A stretch of 64,000 nt of DNA from assembly GCF_002224265.1 (NCBI RefSeq), contig NZ_CP012881.1:2976001-3040000 (forward strand), read 5' to 3'. Of the stretch, positions 51,073 through 59,689 are shown piece by piece. Position 1 is the stretch's first letter. Each line of letters opens with the position of its first letter. Source of the DNA: Vibrio vulnificus NBRC 15645 = ATCC 27562 (GTDB taxonomy: Bacteria; Pseudomonadota; Gammaproteobacteria; Enterobacterales; Vibrionaceae). The notes under the pieces are model-generated. The model was not told the origin of the DNA. It did not search any database and saw nothing but the letters and a program-made list of their open reading frames with translations. The position numbers and the translations under genes are program-made.

Positions 51073-51498
51073 GTGGAAAGTAGAGTTGTTAAAGCTTCAA
51101 AATTATTAGGTTTGGGCATTTTGTCGTACCCGATCGCCTATTCGTCACTTAACTTTGTTCTACCTATACTGATTGGAGTGCTAGGTAATGAAAATCAGTT
51201 CCTAGTTACAGGTTTAGAGATCATTACCTGGTTTGTGCTCCCCATTTTTTCAGTGTTCTATTTACTAGCATTTCACCAATTTGCTGGGACGCTTAGAAAA
51301 TGGCAAAAATTCGTAGGGTATATGATGGTATCAACGGCAGTTATAGCTGAAGTGTTGTTACCCTTTATCGACAGAGGTTTAGTGAGTAGCTCTATTTCAT
51401 TTTTGGCGCATATGGCTGAGCTTGTCATTTTATCCGGTTGCTTGTTGGCAATTGGCAGTCAAATGAAGCAAAGTGTCGATGTTGGCTGCAACGCATAA
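51073..51498 (+). CDS. Four-helix membrane protein
   Basis: 141 residues; GTG start at 51073 with GTAAGGTG upstream. Hydrophobic segments at about 11-35, 44-67, 80-99 and 106-128 indicate an integral inner-membrane protein with short loops. No motif recognised. The stop TAA lies in the attC. Confidence 0.7.
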   Translation: MESRVVKASKLLGLGILSYPIAYSSLNFVLPILIGVLGNENQFLVTGLEIITWFVLPIFSVFYLLAFHQFAGTLRKWQKFVGYMMVSTAVIAEVLLPFIDRGLVSSSISFLAHMAELVILSGCLLAIGSQMKQSVDVGCNA

Positions 51499-51619
51499 CA
51501 AAGCGTTTAAGAGGGACTTGGCACGCGTGGCATTTTCAATTTGCGTTGAGTTTAGTGGTTAAGTTGTCATGCGGTTACTTTTGTATTGCGTGCCGGCGCC
51601 CCTTAACGCGGCGTTATGC
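51493..51619 (+). repeat. attC site, class b
   Basis: Boxes gcataac / gttatgc. Its TAA ends the gene at 51073. Confidence 0.95.
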
Positions 51620-51644
51620 TTCTTAATTGAGTCAGGATAAAGTA

Positions 51645-51977
51645 TTGATAGAAATCGAATTTAGTATCTATCTGGCAAGTAAAAAGGATTGGGTTCATTT
51701 AGTCAAAAATGTTCACCTTCCGGTAGTGCCAAGAGTTGGTGAGTTTGTTAAGTTCAACAACCGGATTGTAGGCGATTACTTCTCTTGGACCGTAAATCAA
51801 GTAACTTATCGCGAAAGTGGAATGATAGAAGTAACTACTGCATTGCTCGATAACACTAACAACCGAATGTATTCATTCGAAGAGCAAGATGAGTTTCTAG
51901 AGTATTACCATTCTTATTTAAACGAGGGGTGGGTTTCACCTCATGGAATTAAAGCTAACAAGCAATACCAACGGTGA
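51645..51977 (+). CDS. Hypothetical soluble protein
   Basis: 110 residues from TTG 51645, seven bases after CAGGA; a TTG at 51627 would add six residues. Strand-rich start (IEIEFSIYLASKKDWVHLVKNVHLPVVPRVGEFVKF), then GDYFSWTVNQVTYRESGMIEVTTALLD and an acidic helix (FEEQDEFLEYYHSYLNEGWVSP). The PRVGEFVKF ... DYFxWxVxxVTYRE layout occurs in a small family of uncharacterised proteins in marine Gammaproteobacteria, but I cannot name it. Function unknown. Confidence 0.68.
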   Translation: MIEIEFSIYLASKKDWVHLVKNVHLPVVPRVGEFVKFNNRIVGDYFSWTVNQVTYRESGMIEVTTALLDNTNNRMYSFEEQDEFLEYYHSYLNEGWVSPHGIKANKQYQR

Positions 51978-51986
51978 AAAGCAGAA

Positions 51987-52112
51987 GCATAACAAACTGT
52001 TTAAGAGTGATTCGCAACGCGTGGCATTTTTACTATGCGGTGGTTTTAGTGTTTAAGGTGGTATGCGGCAGCTTCGGTATTGCGTCGCTCACACCTTAAC
52101 AGGGCGTTATGT
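51987..52112 (+). repeat. attC site, class c
   Basis: Boxes gcataac / gttatgt. Closes the gene at 51645. Confidence 0.95.
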
Positions 52113-52189
52113 GTCTTTCCGGAATTTATCTTTCTAAATCAAAAAGTAAAAATTAGAATTGCGGAAAATGTTTCTAGTGGATTACTAGT

Positions 52190-52459
52190 ATGAATCGTCA
52201 CAATATCATTGGGTTGTTATCATCGGTTTTATCTTTGAGTACCCTAGTTTTCGTCATCATGGACGGATCTCACTTTCCGCTTCTCGTTTGGCCTTACGAA
52301 GCTTTTCAGGGCTTGGTATTTTCTTTCGTTTGGGGTTTTGGTGTCTCGACAACAGTTGGTTATCTTTTCTCAATAATAGTTACCGTTACTGTAGCGGTAG
52401 TAAGTTTCGCATTGGGGCATAAATTATCGCGCTCTGTGGTCAAAAAAGGTAATCTTTAG
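52190..52459 (+). CDS. Small membrane protein
   Basis: 89 residues; ATG 52190 with a weak GTGGATT upstream. Hydrophobic segments at about 6-26, 36-54 and 56-77, basic end (KLSRSVVKKGNL). No family recognised. The leader 52113-52189 is AT-rich. Confidence 0.6.
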   Translation: MNRHNIIGLLSSVLSLSTLVFVIMDGSHFPLLVWPYEAFQGLVFSFVWGFGVSTTVGYLFSIIVTVTVAVVSFALGHKLSRSVVKKGNL

Positions 52460-52473
52460 CTGTTAATTCAAAC

Positions 52474-52599
52474 ACATAACAAGGCGTTTAAGCGGGATTC
52501 ATGCCGCGTGGCATTTTTGGTATGCGGTGATTTTTGGTGGTGAAGTGGTCTGCGGAAGCTTGGTTTATGCGGCATTCACCCCTTAACGCAGCGTTATGC
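52474..52599 (+). repeat. attC site, class a
   Basis: Boxes acataac / gttatgc. Closes the gene at 52190. Confidence 0.95.
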
Positions 52600-52614
52600 A
52601 ATTATGAGGAAATA

Positions 52615-53190
52615 ATGAAATTCGTATATATCTTTATTCTGGCAGCGGTAGCTACAGTGCACATATACATAGGATGGGAAACTAAGACTTCTCCTTTAGA
52701 CTTTAATTTGATCCTGCTACTTTTAATCCCTTTTTTAACCTTTGTTTGGAAAGACGCTTCAGTAATAAAATTTGGTTCGAAGGGATTAGAGCTTGAGAAG
52801 TTAAAAAGTGATGTAAACAAGACTATCAAGCATGTAGCGCATGGTGATTCTGTTGATCATAAATCTATAAACAACTTGTATAAATCGGTTGAAAGTAATG
52901 ATTGGTTAAAGCTTGTACTTTCCAGAATGTTAATGAGAAAGGGGTTAGTCGCGTTAGTTCCTGATCACGGGTTAGGTGTTTCACCGTCTTTAAATAAGTT
53001 AATTCCAATGTGTGAATCACTGGGAAAAATTACTGAATCTGAGGTGGCTGAACTAGAACGTTTACGCAATATAACTTTTTATGCTGAATGGTGGGACGGA
53101 GAAGTCCCGACTCATGAAGATTGGAAGTGGGCTTTAGAAACAGGGCAAGCAGTAGTCCAAAAGCTCTTCGACAAACAGCCAATTGCATAA
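52615..53190 (+). CDS. Membrane-anchored hypothetical protein
   Basis: 191 residues; ATG 52615 with GAGGAA upstream. Two N-terminal hydrophobic helices (about 2-20 and 28-45), then DASVIKFGSKGLELEKLKSDVNKTIKHVAHG, a motif I have seen follow membrane anchors in uncharacterised proteins, and a helical cytosolic domain (about 75-185; LNKLIPMCESLGKITESEVAELERLRNITFYAEWW). The stop lies in the attC. A signalling or defence helper is possible. Confidence 0.68.
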   Translation: MKFVYIFILAAVATVHIYIGWETKTSPLDFNLILLLLIPFLTFVWKDASVIKFGSKGLELEKLKSDVNKTIKHVAHGDSVDHKSINNLYKSVESNDWLKLVLSRMLMRKGLVALVPDHGLGVSPSLNKLIPMCESLGKITESEVAELERLRNITFYAEWWDGEVPTHEDWKWALETGQAVVQKLFDKQPIA

Positions 53191-53313
53191 CAAGCAATTT
53201 AAGAGGGATTCACAACGCTCGGCATTTTTGCTTCTACTTCAAATTTAGTGTTTATGGCACAATGCTTTAGGTTTGGGTGGAGGCGTTGTTCACCCCTTAA
53301 TTGGGCGTTATAA
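53185..53313 (+). repeat. attC site, class d (gcttctacttcaa variant)
   Basis: Boxes gcataac / gttataa. Its TAA ends the gene at 52615. Confidence 0.95.
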
Positions 53314-53356
53314 AGCTCACACTTACAAAGTAAATATCGGAGATTATAAATTAATA

Positions 53357-53776
53357 ATGAATAACTTACGTAGTGCTACTGCCGATTGGATTACAATAAT
53401 TACGGGGCTAAGCACCTTGATAATTAACTTAATGCCAGCTCTTATTGCAGATCGGTCTGTTGAAAATTATGACCCAGCTTGGCAGGGGCACTTAGATCAT
53501 ATGGCTACGACACTAGCGTGTGCTCTTACTTTTTACTTTTTTATTGATCAATCTATACGTGTATCAAGGAGAATAACAGCAGCTAGACTAAGTGTACTAC
53601 CTGACCAATTGGTTTATGTCTTTTGTTGCCTAGGAGGTTTGTTATTGTTTGTAGCCACTCAAATTGTTTTTCAGTCCTATGTTTTTGATAGCCTCCAAAC
53701 AACATATCTGGTAGTTCCTTCAATAGTATGGTGTTTAATAATGCTTGGATTGTTTATCGCTTGGACTGGTGGATGA
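53357..53776 (+). CDS. Four-helix membrane protein
   Basis: 139 residues from ATG 53357; the ribosome binding site (CGGAG at 53338) is rather far, so the true start is uncertain. Hydrophobic segments at about 9-31, 47-66, 84-105 and 116-137. Basic loop between helices 2 and 3 (SIRVSRRITAARLS) should be cytosolic. No family recognised. Confidence 0.62.
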   Translation: MNNLRSATADWITIITGLSTLIINLMPALIADRSVENYDPAWQGHLDHMATTLACALTFYFFIDQSIRVSRRITAARLSVLPDQLVYVFCCLGGLLLFVATQIVFQSYVFDSLQTTYLVVPSIVWCLIMLGLFIAWTGG

Positions 53777-53781
53777 CCGCT

Positions 53782-53907
53782 TTATAACAAACAATTTAAG
53801 AGTGATTCGGCACGCGTGGCATTTTTGGTATGCGTTGGCTTTAGTGGTTAAGGTGGTATGCGGCGGCATTAGTATTGCGTGCCTCACACCTTAATTGGGC
53901 GTTATGA
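53782..53907 (+). repeat. attC site, class d/c hybrid
   Basis: Boxes ttataac / gttatga. Outer arms class d (aacaatttaag / ttaattgggcgtta), inner part class c-like (gcacgcgtggcattttt). Confidence 0.93.
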
Positions 53908-53995
53908 GCCTCGTACATATTGTACACAGTTGTAGAAATTGCAGTACTAACGCTAGTGGTATAGCTAAACCAATAGTCATGGAGGACATTGAAGA

Positions 53996-54361
53996 ATGTT
54001 GGAAAAAGTAGAACAAGTACTTGATAGAAATGATTTATCTTATAAAACTGTAGGCAACTCACTGCACCTAAAGTTGGCTCGAGCAGGCGGAAAAGTCACA
54101 ATCAAATATGACTATTCGACAAATTCGTACCTATATAGTTGTAATGAGTACCTATTAAGTTTCTCTAGCCTCATTTTCTTTGTTCTATCTTTCAACACGT
54201 TATACCAGCCTGACAAACAAATGTGGTCTGGCTATGTGGCTGGGTGCATGTTTGCAGCAGCAGTGTTTAATCTATTCCAAATAGTACTGGCACACATACA
54301 AATGCTGGATTTGAAATCTCAATTTAGAGAAGTGGGTGTTTATCTCAAGTCCGGCTCATAA
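53996..54361 (+). CDS. Small membrane protein with cytosolic N-terminus
   Basis: 121 residues; ATG 53996 with TGGAGGAC upstream. Residues 1-48 form a soluble strand-rich part (LEKVEQVLDRNDLSYKTVGNSLHLKLARAGGKVTIKYDYS), then two membrane helices (about 51-68 and 78-100). The stop is in the attC. The 90-bp leader includes GTACATATTGTAC, a palindrome-like sequence at 53912-53924 that could be an operator. No family recognised. Confidence 0.65.
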   Translation: MLEKVEQVLDRNDLSYKTVGNSLHLKLARAGGKVTIKYDYSTNSYLYSCNEYLLSFSSLIFFVLSFNTLYQPDKQMWSGYVAGCMFAAAVFNLFQIVLAHIQMLDLKSQFREVGVYLKSGS

Positions 54362-54482
54362 CAAAGCGTTAAAGAGGGACTTAGCACGCGTGGCATTTTT
54401 GGTTTGCGTTGGGTTTAGTGGTTAAGGTGTGATGCGGTCACTTTTGTATTGCGTGCCTGCGCCCCTTAACGCGGCGTTATGC
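54356..54482 (+). repeat. attC site, class b
   Basis: Boxes tcataac / gttatgc. 14 bp upstream of intron copy 3. Confidence 0.95.
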
Positions 54483-54496
54483 TTAATCAAGTAAAA

Positions 54497-56425
54497 GTGT
54501 GCCGTGGGCACAGGATCCTGTTATCTAAGGAAGGTAAACAGGAGAATGAGCATAAGCTCATGAAGAGATGGAGGTAGGCCCTCCAGAGTCTGCTGTCGGA
54601 AGTCGGCTCTAAACCACTTTCAAGTGGCTGTTATTAAGAGTAATGGTCAGAAGCGTTGAAGGAAAGTCAGAATAGAATTCTGGCAAGGTAGAGTGCAAGG
54701 AGATGAGTAATCCCGAACCCATGTGGACGCGTCGTTAATTAGAACCAGCATCAAAACTGAGGTCGTTTTATTATCTCAGGACGAGTACACCGGTAAATTC
54801 CGAATGCTGGGTGTGCGGTGCTCGGCGTAAAGTGGGCATGACTTTGCACTAGGCTCTTTGTGGGAACCACGGGAACCAGTCATCACGATGTAAAGGAAGA
54901 AATATAAATGACTAAATTCATGAGTATGAGAGTACCGATGCGTGATACTGGGGCGGAGCAATTCGTAGTAGTGATGAAGGGCTTGTAATGAGCGTGGAGC
55001 GAAGGGATTGCGTCAAGTCGGTTGGAACGATGACTCAACTGCCGACAGGCAGGAGGAGGTCGCACGGACAACCAAAACCTTTTGCAATATCCAAATGGGA
55101 TGTAATGACTGCGTTCGAGAAGGTAAAAGCCAACAAAGGCGGAGCCGGAGTGGATGGAGTAACGATAGAGGACTTTGAAAAAGACCTTAAAAACAACCTT
55201 TACAAGATATGGAACAGAATGTCATCGGGGTCCTACTTTCCCACACCGGTCGCAGCGGTAAGTATACCGAAAAAGTCTGGTGGAGAGAGGGTATTGGGTA
55301 TCCCAACGGTCAGCGACCGAGTGGCGCAAACTGTGGTAAGAGACAAGCTTGAAATCATGCTCGAGCATCACTTCCTAGATGACTCTTACGGCTATCGAGT
55401 GGGTAAATCTGCTCATGATGCGATAGAAGTCACTAGAAGACGATGTTGGCAGTATGATTGGGTACTAGAGTTTGATATCAAAGGTCTCTTTGACAATATT
55501 CGTCATGACTTGTTGATGAAAGCGGTAAAGAAACATGTTCAGCTCGCTGAAGAGAGTCAGAGCCGGGATTATCAATGGATAACACTGTACATCGAAAGGT
55601 GGTTAGTTGCTCCGTTACAGAAAGCAGATGGGACGCAAACAGAAAGAGAGTTAGGAACGCCACAAGGTGGCGTGGTAAGCCCAGTGCTTGCCAACCTATT
55701 TCTTCACTATGTTTTTGATAAATGGCTGGAGAAGAATTATCCAGACAACCCATGGTGTCGATACGCAGATGATGGACTTGTCCATGCAAGGACAAAGCCG
55801 AAAGCGGAGAAGTTGAGGGATGAGCTAGCGAAGCGCTTCAAGGAGTGCGGACTGGAGATGCACCCAATTAAGACGAAGATTGTTTACTGCAAAGATGATA
55901 TTAGACGAGGGTCAGGTAAGCATATAGAGCATAAACAATTTGATTTTCTAGGGTATACCTTCAGGGCCAGAACAAATAAGTGTAAACGTACAGGTCAACT
56001 CTATAATCGATTCCTGCCTGCGGTCAGTATGGCAGCAAAGAAAGTCATGCGAAGGCAAATCAGAGAGCTAAGAGTTCGCCAGGAAACGCAGTACAGCTTA
56101 GAGCAATTAAGCAGATGGTTAAGTCCAATGCTGAATGGTTGGATAAACTACTACGGAAAGTTCAGGCGAAGCGAATTAGACTCGGTATTCAGACACTTCA
56201 ACAAGACTTTAGTACGTTGGGCGAGAAGGAAATTCAAATCGCTAAAATGTCACAAAAGTCGAACCGTAGCGTTCTTTGATAAGCTATCGGCTCAATGTCC
56301 TAGATTGTTTCCTCACTGGAAATTTGGTTCAGCAAGAAGTTTTACTTGATGGGAGCCGTATGAGCTGAGAGGTTCACGTACGGTTCTGCGAGAGGCTGCT
56401 GGGGTGGTTCCGGTGGCCTACTCAC
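54497..56425 (+). mobile_element. Group II intron, IIC-like, copy 3
   Basis: I see no difference from copy 1. Domain V at 56353-56386. Lies 32 kb from copy 2. Confidence 0.92.
54988..56349 (+). CDS. ltrA: Group II intron reverse transcriptase/maturase, copy 3
   Basis: 453 residues, identical protein to copies 1 and 2. With three identical, intact maturases on direct repeats of 1.93 kb, homologous recombination between copies could delete or invert none but delete the 6.7-kb or 34-kb segments between them. Reading frame and YADD motif are intact. Confidence 0.95.
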   Translation: MSVERRDCVKSVGTMTQLPTGRRRSHGQPKPFAISKWDVMTAFEKVKANKGGAGVDGVTIEDFEKDLKNNLYKIWNRMSSGSYFPTPVAAVSIPKKSGGERVLGIPTVSDRVAQTVVRDKLEIMLEHHFLDDSYGYRVGKSAHDAIEVTRRRCWQYDWVLEFDIKGLFDNIRHDLLMKAVKKHVQLAEESQSRDYQWITLYIERWLVAPLQKADGTQTERELGTPQGGVVSPVLANLFLHYVFDKWLEKNYPDNPWCRYADDGLVHARTKPKAEKLRDELAKRFKECGLEMHPIKTKIVYCKDDIRRGSGKHIEHKQFDFLGYTFRARTNKCKRTGQLYNRFLPAVSMAAKKVMRRQIRELRVRQETQYSLEQLSRWLSPMLNGWINYYGKFRRSELDSVFRHFNKTLVRWARRKFKSLKCHKSRTVAFFDKLSAQCPRLFPHWKFGSARSFT

Positions 56426-56763
56426 CTCAGTGATTTATGGTTTTTCTTTGCTCCCTCGGCTTTTCAGTTTTGTGTTTGTCGGCAAGTTGGCTTCAGTGGG
56501 CGCTGTTTTCTGGACACTTATTCTTTGGCGCTAGAAATTCAGAGAGTTGCCTCAATCAATTTTTGGGCCAGCGCGCGGTTAGGGCGGTTGGCTCAATCAG
56601 AAATCCATTTCTAGGTTTTCAAACTTCAAACTAGATTTGCCAAAATTCCGAGCCTGACTATCAAAACTATGATTTATTTCGGTTTTCTACGTTTTGGCTT
56701 TTGTTTGTGAATCAAAGTCGAGTTAATCTTGGTTCTGGTCAAACGTAACCCATTGAAGCTTAA

Positions 56764-56890
56764 GCATAACAAGGCGTTTAAGAGGGATTCATGCCGCGTG
56801 GCATTTTTGGTATGCGGTGAGTTTTGGTGGTGAAAGTGGTCTGCGGAAACTTGGTTTAGGCGGCACTCACCCCTTAACGCAGCGTTAGTT
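56764..56890 (+). repeat. attC site, class a
   Basis: Boxes gcataac / gttagtt. Belongs to the intron-bearing cassette at 54483. Confidence 0.95.
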
Positions 56891-57374
56891 TGCAAGAGGA
56901 AAAACGCAGCTATATCGCAAGATCTAGTGGTAAAAGCTCAAAGTCGAAATTGTTATATCGGCGTTCAATTTCAGTGTTAACTAGCGTGGTGAAAACCCAA
57001 AATTGGCATCGTTTCAACGGTTGATTTGTTCTTTGGTGCGGCGACTTTTGGGTTAACTGAGTTGAACTTTTTTGCTGAAACTCTGCTCGTTGAGTTTGTT
57101 GGTACAAAAGCCGATTTACTCGCTGAAATGACGTTTTCTCTGGTGTCGTAAGTTTACGTGGTTTCAGTGACTTTGTTGAAAGTCCCCATTGTGAGATTGG
57201 TTTTCCAAAAGCGCTTTTTGGTGTTGTGAGTTCGTTTTCTGCGGCGTTGTTTTTTCCACGTGGTTTCATTGAGCAGCCGCTTTGAGACTACGCCTGACTT
57301 AAGCGCATCAAAACACATAAAGTTTATTGTTTGCAAAGTTTAAAATAACTTCAAATCAATGCCTTGGGTTTGCA
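56891..57374 (+). repeat. Family C gene-free cassette, copy 3
   Basis: 484 bp, homologous to 32913-33407 over most of its length. A reverse frame of 119 codons (56910-57269) is not kept in the other copies and is not called. Confidence 0.8.
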
Positions 57375-57500
57375 AACTAACAAACTGCTCAAGAGGGATT
57401 CGCAACGCGTGGCATTTTTACTATGCGTTGAATTTAGTGGTTAGGGTGGTGTGCGGCGGCATCGGTATTGCGTTGCTCACCCCTTAGCAGGGCGTTAGCT
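57375..57500 (+). repeat. attC site, class c
   Basis: Boxes aactaac / gttagct. Arms as at 33408. Confidence 0.95.
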
Positions 57501-57515
57501 GCTATCGAGGACAAA

Positions 57516-57812
57516 ATGATTCGACATTTATTGCTTATAAAATTTAAACAATCCGCAGACTCATTAGAAATTGAAAAGTTAAGATGCTTGTTTGCGGCGA
57601 TGCCGGAAAAAGTCGATGGTGTCCTCGCTGTTGAGTGGGGAGAAAACGATAGCCCCGAAGGCAAAAATCAAGGTTTCACGCATTCGGTTTTAATGACGTT
57701 TTCCGACGAAGCGGGCCGTCAAAACTATTTGCCACATCCAGAGCACGACGCACTTAAGCAAGTGTTTCGCCCTTTGCTCGAAGACATCGTGGTTTTTGAT
57801 TACACAATCTAG
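57516..57812 (+). CDS. Dabb (stress-responsive A/B barrel) protein
   Basis: 98 residues; ATG 57516 with CGAGGAC upstream. Dimeric alpha-beta barrel family. Marks: MIRHLLLIKFKQSADSLEIEKLRCLFAAMPEKVDGVLAVEWGEN, then FTHSVLMTFSDEAGRQNYLPHPEHDALKQVFRPLLEDIVVFDY, close to the Dabb consensus. Slightly richer in G and C than its neighbours, suggesting a different source. Role in bacteria mostly unknown; some members are enzymes of small-molecule cyclisation. Confidence 0.9.
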   Translation: MIRHLLLIKFKQSADSLEIEKLRCLFAAMPEKVDGVLAVEWGENDSPEGKNQGFTHSVLMTFSDEAGRQNYLPHPEHDALKQVFRPLLEDIVVFDYTI

Positions 57813-57825
57813 AAGTGGGTAGCGC

Positions 57826-57950
57826 AGCTAACAAACTGTTCAAGTAGATTCGGCATGCGTGGCATTTTTGGTTTGCGTTGGTTTTAGTGATTACGTAGTG
57901 TTGCGGAAGCTTTTGTAGTGCATGCCTCACTACTTAACAGGGCGTTATGT
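57826..57950 (+). repeat. attC site, class c variant
   Basis: Boxes agctaac / gttatgt. Lacks GG near the left arm (caagtagattcggcatgcg), diverged. Confidence 0.93.
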
Positions 57951-58295
57951 TTAGTCACGTAAAATCAGTTGGTTGCATCTTTTCTTTGTTCCTTCGTATT
58001 TCTAATTTTGCTCTTGTCGGCAGGTTACCTTCAGTGGTCGCTGTTTTCTGGACTCCAATTCGTGGGCGCTAAAAATTCAGAGAGTTGCCTCATTAAAGTT
58101 CAGTGCGTTTTTGAGTCGAATGACGCGATCTTAGTTTCAAAGTTTGAGCTCCAGTTTTCGGTTTTTCACGCTAAAACTCAATATCAGTAAATTCAAATTT
58201 ATTAGTTAATTCAGTTTTTTAGCGTCTGGTTTTGGTTTTCAAAGATAAGTTGAGTTAAGCTTTGGTATCGCAAAACTTAACCCTTGGAGCCTTAA
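57951..58295 (+). repeat. Family B gene-free cassette, relic frame open
   Basis: 345 bp. The only B copy in which the hydrophobic relic frame is not stopped by TAA (GGTTACCTTCAG instead of AGTTAACTTCAG). Still no ribosome binding site. Confidence 0.85.
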
Positions 58296-58422
58296 ACATA
58301 ACAAAGCGTTTAAGTGGGATTCATGCCGCGTGGCATTTTTGGTATGCGGTTGGTTTTGGTGGTGAAAGTGGTCTGCGGAAACTTGGTTTGAGCGGCACTC
58401 ACCCCTTAACGCAGCGTTAGGT
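58296..58422 (+). repeat. attC site, class a
   Basis: Boxes acataac / gttaggt. Belongs to the B cassette at 57951. Confidence 0.95.
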
Positions 58423-58451
58423 GCCAATGCGAATAGGAGAAATATATATTT

Positions 58452-58907
58452 ATGAAATTTATCGATAGCTTTATCTCATGGGTAATTACATTGTGCTCTC
58501 GAAATACATTCGAATCTCCTCGGCTATTGGTGAAATCGTATCTGATCGATTATAAAGACTGGAACGACAAAGCATATAAACTAAGAAAAGCGGAAGTTAA
58601 TCACAGTGGTGGTGCAATGCAACTCGCCAACGAGTTATATAAAAAGAATATACTATCTAAATATTGTCAGTCAGACTTTGTTGGTGAGCCAATAGCATTT
58701 GGATCTGAGTCATCTCATGACCCAGAGAATGAAACTATCGTTACAGAAGAAATGATAGAAAACAGAGCGATAATCACTACAAAGCATACTAACAGCACAG
58801 GTTTTGTAGCGGACTATGAGTATAGGATGATAAAAAGTAATAATGGTAAGTGGTTCCTAGAAGCCGTTGATTATGTCGATTCAGACGGAAAGTACCCGGG
58901 ATTGTAA
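58452..58907 (+). CDS. NTF2-like immunity-type protein
   Basis: 151 residues; ATG 58452 with TAGGAGA further upstream. Helical opening (FIDSFISWVITLCSR), a region PRLLVKSYLIDYKDWNDKAYKLRK, and a strand-rich C-terminal half (IVTEEMIENRAIITTKHTNSTGFVADYEYRMIKSNNGKWFLEAVDYVDSDGKY) that fits the NTF2-like immunity protein fold, in which the last strand pair carries the WFLExVxYVDxDGK pattern. Such proteins neutralise polymorphic toxins; no cognate toxin is in the window, so it may be an orphan immunity gene. Confidence 0.7.
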   Translation: MKFIDSFISWVITLCSRNTFESPRLLVKSYLIDYKDWNDKAYKLRKAEVNHSGGAMQLANELYKKNILSKYCQSDFVGEPIAFGSESSHDPENETIVTEEMIENRAIITTKHTNSTGFVADYEYRMIKSNNGKWFLEAVDYVDSDGKYPGL

Positions 58908-58909
58908 GC

Positions 58910-59035
58910 ACCTAACAAACTGTTCAAGAGGGATTCACAACGCGTGGCATTTTTACTATGCGTTGGTTTTGGTGTTTAAGGTGGTATGCAGCGGCTTCGG
59001 TATTGCGTTGCTCACCCCTTAACAGGGCGTTATGC
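58910..59035 (+). repeat. attC site, class c
   Basis: Boxes acctaac / gttatgc. Closes the NTF2-like gene. Confidence 0.95.
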
Positions 59036-59051
59036 ATTAGAAGGTAACATT

Positions 59052-59543
59052 ATGATTCTGAGAATATTTAAGCAAGAACATGATTTTAGTTGTGGTGTTG
59101 CATGTGTTGCTATGTTAGCAAGCTTAAATAAAGGCTCAGCGCATGAACAATATAGTTCTTGTATTAAGTTCTTATTTCCGAAATTGGCGGAAAATCAATT
59201 GGAAAAACCGAATGTAAACCTTAGAACTAAAATTGGACAGCTTCAATCGTACCTTTCAGAGCAAGGTCTACGAACTACTCGGTTTAAACTGAACGATCAA
59301 TCGGTAGAACAGTTTGAAACCGGCGTTTCGATTGTCCTTATCCACGCCCAAAAGTTTCTTCATTGGGTATTAGTCTTTAAAGTTTCAAATGACATTTATG
59401 TTGTGGACCCAGAGGAAGAAACGGAATACAAGTTTAGCGATTATTTCTCGTATGATGGCTATGATATCTGTTTAAACAAAATGCATATTAAGTTGCCGGA
59501 TCTATCCATTAGTAATGTTGTGTTAGGTGGAAAAAATGCATAA
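59052..59543 (+). CDS. C39-like papain-fold peptidase
   Basis: 163 residues; ATG 59052 with AGAAGGT upstream. Marks of a C39/C70-like cysteine peptidase: QEHDFSCGVACVAMLASL with candidate nucleophile C14, FLHWVLVFKV with H104 and IYVVDPEEE with D119. The usual transporter and membrane domains of C39 bacteriocin exporters are absent and there is no signal peptide, so it acts in the cytosol. It might process a double-glycine peptide or be a toxin. The stop is in the attC. Confidence 0.8.
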   Translation: MILRIFKQEHDFSCGVACVAMLASLNKGSAHEQYSSCIKFLFPKLAENQLEKPNVNLRTKIGQLQSYLSEQGLRTTRFKLNDQSVEQFETGVSIVLIHAQKFLHWVLVFKVSNDIYVVDPEEETEYKFSDYFSYDGYDICLNKMHIKLPDLSISNVVLGGKNA

Positions 59544-59665
59544 CAAAGCATTTAAGACGGATTCCCAACGCTCGGCATTTTCGGTTTGCTTCGGCTTAAG
59601 TGTTTACAGCACAATACTTTAAGTTCAGTGGTCTGCGTTGCTCACCACTTAATGCGGCGTTATGT
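59538..59665 (+). repeat. attC site, class e
   Basis: Boxes gcataac / gttatgt. Its TAA ends the peptidase gene. Confidence 0.95.
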
Positions 59666-59689
59666 TTCATTTTAATTGAGGGTGGCACT

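Larger units (their letters stand above)
54483..56763 (+). repeat. Family A gene-free cassette (A-i) split by intron copy 3
   Basis: 5' end 54483-54496, remainder 56426-56763. The right flank starts TCAGTGATTTATGG, different from TCAGTTGGTTATGG at copies 1 and 2. Relic frame open. Confidence 0.85.

Noticed and set aside
56910..57269. Reverse 119-codon frame in family C
   Set aside because: Interrupted in the homologous copy at 32913; composition unlike the coding genes.
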